Assembly: GCA_963720695.1 (NCBI GenBank)
Contig: CAVRGG010000004.1
Coordinates: 930,001 to 994,000 of the forward strand
DNA: 64,000 nt
From: UBA668 sp963720695
GTDB lineage: Bacteria > Actinomycetota > Acidimicrobiia > Acidimicrobiales > Ilumatobacteraceae
Reading direction: 5' to 3'
Position numbers and translations under genes: made by a program. Below the pieces are notes generated by a model. That model saw nothing but the letters and a program-made list of their open reading frames with translations, was not told the DNA's origin and searched no databases. Positions 62,751 to 64,000 of the stretch are shown here, one piece after another; position 1 is the first letter of the stretch; each line of letters begins with the position of its first letter.

Positions 62751-64000
62751 TCACCCGAATCGACCCGTCACGTAGTCCAAGGTGCGCTGATCCTGGGGTG
62801 ATCCGAACATCGCCGACGTCGGTCCGTGTTCGATGATCACTCCCGGTGCCCCCTGGCTGGCGAGGAAGAACGCGCAATGGTCCGAGACTCTCGTCGCCTG
62901 CTGCATGTTGTGCGTGACGATCACGATCGTCACCTCTGACGCGAGCTCCATGATCGTTTCCTCGATCCGCCGCGTCGAAGTGGGGTCGAGTGCCGAACAG
63001 GGCTCGTCCATCAACAGCACCCGCGGCTTGATGGCGAGAGCTCGAGCGATGCACAAGCGCTGTTGCTGGCCGCCTGACAGGCCACCACCCGGCTGCCGAA
63101 GCCGATCGCGAACCTCGGTCCACAGGCCGGCCTTGAGTAGGCAGGACTCGACGAGTTCGTCCTTGGCGGACGTGGAGACCCGCAGACCAGTGAGCCGAAG
63201 GCTCGCCACGACGTTGTCATAGATCGACATCGCGGGAAACGGGTTCGGCTTCTGGAAGACCATGCCGATCTCGCGGCGGGCGTCGGTGAGCTTGCGGTCC
63301 GGGTCGTACACGTCGTGCCCGTCGAGCAGCACCTCGCCGGCCAGTGATGCGTTCGGGATCATCTCGTGCATGCGGTTCAGGATCCGCAGAAACGTCGACT
63401 TACCACAGCCGGACGGACCGATCAGCGCGGTGACATGGCCGGCCTCCATCAACAGCGAAACTCGATCGAGCACCTGATGGTCTCCGAACCACGCGGAGAT
63501 GTTCCGCGCGGCGAGCCCGGCGAGCCCGGCGGCAGGTGACGTCGCGGACGGCGTCGTGGGCGGCGTCGTGGGCGCCGAGATCGGAAGAACCATCGGTGCG
63601 CTGACGGGAGCGACCATCGGCGGCGGGAACGACGGCTGGGCCGAGGGCGGCTGCTGGTGACGAACCACCACTCCGTCGAGCAGCGCCAGCGTTCGTCGGA
63701 ACCGTTCCACCTCGCCCGCAGGCACGTCGACGCCGAAGTCGGAGATGCCGGGAACGTCCAGGACGGTCCACGTGTCATCGCTGGAATGGATCACCGAGAC
63801 GAGATCGGCGACCAGCCATGACCATGCGGCTGCACCCGAACCCGCGATGACCCGTCGGTCCGTCACGGTGACGGTGAGTTGCTGCAAGGGCGCGACCACG
63901 GCGTCAGCACGATGTGCCTCACCGCTGATCACCTGCACGACCGCGGCGTGTTCGAAGCGGCCGAGGACGCGCTCCGAGAGGTCGGCGTCCCCGGAGGCGG
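62751..64000 (-). CDS. pstB: PstB-like phosphate ABC transporter ATPase with extra N-terminal domain (5' end beyond window)
   Basis: The C-terminal 250 residues are a complete PstB ATPase: GPSGCGKSTFLRILNRM, VFQKPNPFPAMSIYDNV, LSGGQQQRLCIARAL and LLMDEPCSALDP. In front is an added region: a small beta-rich domain (LTVTDRRVIAGSG, WSWLVADLVSV) that looks like a bacterial PH domain, then a Pro/Ser/Ala linker. A GTG at 63938 could start the protein, but the frame is open and protein-like to the window edge (DADLSERVLGRFEHAAVV), so the start is probably outside. PstB normally powers phosphate uptake with PstSCA. Confidence 0.87.
   Translation of the reverse strand, partial: ASGDADLSERVLGRFEHAAVVQVISGEAHRADAVVAPLQQLTVTVTDRRVIAGSGAAAWSWLVADLVSVIHSSDDTWTVLDVPGISDFGVDVPAGEVERFRRTLALLDGVVVRHQQPPSAQPSFPPPMVAPVSAPMVLPISAPTTPPTTPSATSPAAGLAGLAARNISAWFGDHQVLDRVSLLMEAGHVTALIGPSGCGKSTFLRILNRMHEMIPNASLAGEVLLDGHDVYDPDRKLTDARREIGMVFQKPNPFPAMSIYDNVVASLRLTGLRVSTSAKDELVESCLLKAGLWTEVRDRLRQPGGGLSGGQQQRLCIARALAIKPRVLLMDEPCSALDPTSTRRIEETIMELASEVTIVIVTHNMQQATRVSDHCAFFLASQGAPGVIIEHGPTSAMFGSPQDQRTLDYVTGRFG

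Overview
The window is GC-rich throughout and reads as chromosomal DNA of a Gram-positive actinobacterium. Support comes from a mycofactocin locus, a HelD/HelR-type helicase, CIRCE-controlled groESL, a ribosomal array in actinobacterial order and several promoters placed so that transcripts would be leaderless or nearly so. My best guess is the class Acidimicrobiia (Ilumatobacter-like), but that is inference from gene content. I see no tRNA, rRNA, CRISPR array, insertion sequence or prophage.

Left part (1-25.6 kb), mixed accessory and housekeeping genes: a truncated HelR-like helicase; a large patatin-like lipase with a membrane tail; mycofactocin genes mftA-mftB-mftC followed closely by plsY and an OYE/FadH-type flavoenzyme; an unusual HAD-phosphatase/GH18 fusion; pirin and VOC proteins; an acyl-CoA synthetase; a dienelactone-hydrolase/aminoglycoside-kinase-like pair; an NlpC/P60 peptidoglycan hydrolase; guaA; small cell-surface proteins; an epoxide-hydrolase-like enzyme; an aromatic amino acid decarboxylase; a secreted phospholipase A2; a Nudix hydrolase with an apparent CTG start; and small membrane proteins.

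Middle (25.7-50.2 kb), almost all on the minus strand: groES-groEL under two CIRCE operators, which also flank a divergent pair of paralogous membrane proteins. A long tightly coupled operon follows (glmM, giant GlmS-like protein, acpS, nnr, alr, tsaE, tsaB, rimI, tsaD, RNA methyltransferase, dus, maf) that joins cell-wall sugar synthesis, D-alanine supply and t6A tRNA modification. Its dus gene has a +1 frameshift. Upstream of it in transcription order lie rplM-rpsI, truA, a PBP4-type carboxypeptidase, and infA-rpmJ-rpsM-rpsK-rpsD-rpoA-rplQ. infA appears to start with CTG behind a strong Shine-Dalgarno sequence.

Right part (50.3-64 kb): a heterodimeric ABC exporter with one consensus and one degenerate ATP site; pyrR-pyrB-pyrC behind a recognisable PyrR-binding RNA hairpin; a nucleotidyltransferase; and a minus-strand cell-surface cluster. 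That cluster contains a PstB-like ATPase with an extra N-terminal domain (cut by the window edge), a PstS-like binding protein, a fibronectin/WxL surface protein, a WxL-interacting (DUF916-like) membrane protein and a second anchored Ig-like protein. It is the best candidate here for a little-described system: a WxL-type wall complex in an actinobacterium tied to a phosphate-binding protein.
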